This document shows, piece after piece, positions 61,962 through 64,000 of a DNA stretch of 64,000 bases. Made by a program: the position numbers and the translations under genes. The notes under the pieces were generated by a model, which saw nothing but the letters and a program-made list of their open reading frames with translations, ran no database searches and was not told the DNA's origin. Within the stretch, counting starts at the first letter, position 1, and each line of letters starts with the position of its first letter. The stretch is from Sphagnum compactum (taxonomy: Eukaryota; Bryophyta; Sphagnopsida; Sphagnales): positions 13,702,001 to 13,766,000 of the forward strand of contig OZ234494.1 in assembly GCA_965153455.1 (NCBI GenBank), read 5' to 3'.

Positions 61962-64000
61962 GGAAGAACATCATCTTTGTGTTCAAGTATGAATCATTCA
62001 GTGCTTGCAAGCAGTGTGTCAAATGTCTGTTGGCATCTCTGTGACCTGTATACCAATCTTTTTGCTGCAAAAAATTGTGTTTTCTGTGCTTTGTAGGAGT
62101 TGTGGCAAAAACTGTATTATCTACACCATGGGGCCTTACAAGGTACAATTAACTGAGTCTTCTTTGATGTGTTAAAAGTCTCCACTTGATCCCCCAAAGC
62201 ATCAAGAATCAAATCTGGATGTATCGTTTTGTTGATGCCTTTGTCCAGTTGAAAGAGGAAATGTGTAATTTTGTGGGGAAATGCCACAGATGATGGGGCT
62301 CAATGCCAGTAGCAATTTATCTTAAAATTTGGGCTAGTTTTCAACCTTATTTGTATGCAGAGGTTTTAGTCACAATGACATTCTTGCTTCTTTCATGCTG
62401 GATATGAGATCTTGTACTCCAGGTCATAGGTGGCTGAGGTTCGAAGTTCTAACTCTCCTTCAAGTTCCATCTCCCAAGGGTAGTTGTGCTTTTGTACTAG
62501 ATTGTGTGTTTGTGTGTGTTTTGGGTTGGCCAACCAAACTGCCTTCGCTGCTGGATTGATCAGATTAGAGGTAAGCCCTTGAGAAATCATTGATTTTGAC
62601 ATGTGCAATTGCTGGAATGGAATCAGAACTGCAGTAGAACTTGGTTCCATACGTCAATTGGCCACTGAGCAAGCAAGCAAGGAGACTGCTTGACTTGAGC
62701 CTGGTCTCACATTATTCATATTTCTTTACTTTCCTCCTGTTTGAGCTTAAATGGAGTGTGGAAAGGAGTAAAAACTGGACGTCATTGAGTTCAGAAAATG
62801 GAGAAAATTTAGCTTGTGACTAAATGTGCCTGAGGGATTTTGTTTGTTCTGAATGCTGGGGTGAATCTAAGAAACAGAGAAATTCCAAGGGCCAGAAACC
62901 TACAAGAAGATGGAGCTTGTTGAAGATTTGTGAGGTTGATGTGATCTGGATGCACACAGGATTGAATCTTGAGAACTTGAAGATTAACATCCCCTAGACA
63001 AAATCTTGAATGTTTGAGGATTAACAAGTGAACAAAAGTTATTCCAGCCAGAAGTGGGGAAAGTGGGTTTTTGATAAGGATAAGAGTTTAAGTTGATTGA
63101 ATGAAGACGTTAGATGCAAGAATGAAGTTGAATGGTTTTCTACATGCCAACTGTGAATTGTTCTCCGAACAAATTTATGACCCATGAATTCACACCCAGT
63201 TCATATTTAGGACAATCTCTTTCAGACTCATGATATGCTACAGAGAATTGAAGCTCATTTTCATAATTTTGGTTTTCAAATAATTCATTCTGCCCCCACA
63301 ACCCTAAAGCTGGTGTCACCCACATAAAAACATGCATATCACCCATATATAGCCTGGTCCTGTGCACCCTTGGCAAGTTCAAAAAAGAAAACAACCTTTT
63401 CAATTTGTGCTACAAGTCATGACATATATAATAGATGATGTTTTAAACCAAAACCCTAAGGACTTGAGCTTCAGATCATTTGATAATTAATCGGATAATA
63501 TACTGTAGAACCACCCATCATTGATTTTTCTTCGGCACATGAACACCTAGACCACCCAGAAGAATGCCCATGGTTTAGTATCGGCCAATGGGTGGTTGTT
63601 GAATTATCTCCTAAATTCGAATGACAATTAGTGCAATACAAGTTCCTATTTCATTACGCAATTCACCTAACATTGAGTGGGAAGACCTTTACCATTCAAT
63701 GCTGCCTGAATGGTTCATGAAATGCATAGTGGAATGGGACATGCTTTGTAAAAATGAATTGTTTCTTATCTTTCTGTTTAGGGATGGAAATTTTGTAGTC
63801 AGTCGCCTACCTATTAGTGTTCAGCAATGAGGAGTCACCTTTCTTGGACCAGATGATAAATTATTTCACACAATTAATGCATGTTTAGTAATAAATGGGG
63901 CGTATGAGAAATAAGAAAGAAAATAAACATGGATGTGTCTGCCCCATGATTGGTGATGGACATGAGTATAAAATTGTAAAAAGGGTTTTTTTCTCTTTAG
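61962..64000. other. 3' flank of the coiled-coil gene, no further gene seen
   Basis: The first few hundred bases probably contain the 3' untranslated region. Frames at 62393, 63140 and 63621 show no recognisable motif. No tRNA or transposon signature was seen up to the window end. Confidence 0.45.

Noticed and set aside
1-64000. Full-length LTR retrotransposon
   Set aside because: No pair of long direct repeats with TG..CA ends, primer-binding site or pol homology was seen by eye; only a gag-like fragment near 38.5-39.2 kb.

Overview
This is nuclear DNA from a land plant. It is AT-rich and dominated by repeats, with three intact intron-bearing genes. All three are on the + strand with GT..AG introns: a secreted GDSL esterase/lipase (13510-15834, five exons), a PIP2-type plasma-membrane aquaporin (28626-30594, four exons) and an uncharacterised coiled-coil protein with a C-terminal cysteine cluster (58574-61961, four exons). 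PIP aquaporins, large GDSL enzymes and En/Spm transposons with the accessory domains seen here point to an embryophyte. I cannot place the lineage further; the large share of degraded transposon DNA would fit a repeat-rich genome.

Layout. 1-9 kb: AT-rich DNA with an intronless, 5'-truncated, decayed copy of the chaperonin subunit CCT8 (1889-3360). 9.2-10.4 kb: a dispersed repeat followed by an 8-unit, 92/98-bp satellite whose units contain a hairpin. 13-16 kb: the GDSL gene. 16-28 kb: gene-free, with a large fold-back element (21041-21902) and a small CACTA-like terminus. 28-31 kb: the aquaporin gene; the repeat copy in its intron 2 starts at the splice donor. 31-44 kb: gene-free repeats, including a probable retrotransposon gag relic (38540-39200), a 15-bp minisatellite and TAGGTT-rich tracts. 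44-52 kb: a decayed En/Spm (CACTA) transposase gene. 52-58 kb: tandem and inverted repeats. 58.5-62 kb: the coiled-coil gene, then its 3' flank.

The most interesting structure is the 44-52 kb nest. A CACTA transposase relic is split by a 2654-bp CACTA-like insertion (45471-48124) flanked by 3-bp duplications (TAT). Removing the insertion together with one TAT restores the transposase reading frame across the junction. That insertion carries a 139-bp, almost perfect palindrome with CACTAG..CTAGTG ends and its own 3-bp duplication (ACA). Related CACTA-type termini recur at about 1.5, 7.9, 22.1, 29.4, 40.4 and 51.8 kb, so this superfamily probably shaped much of the window.

The three intact genes show no functional link: one is cell-wall or extracellular lipid chemistry, one is water transport and one is unknown. 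Family assignments come from reading translations against remembered family features; no database search was run.
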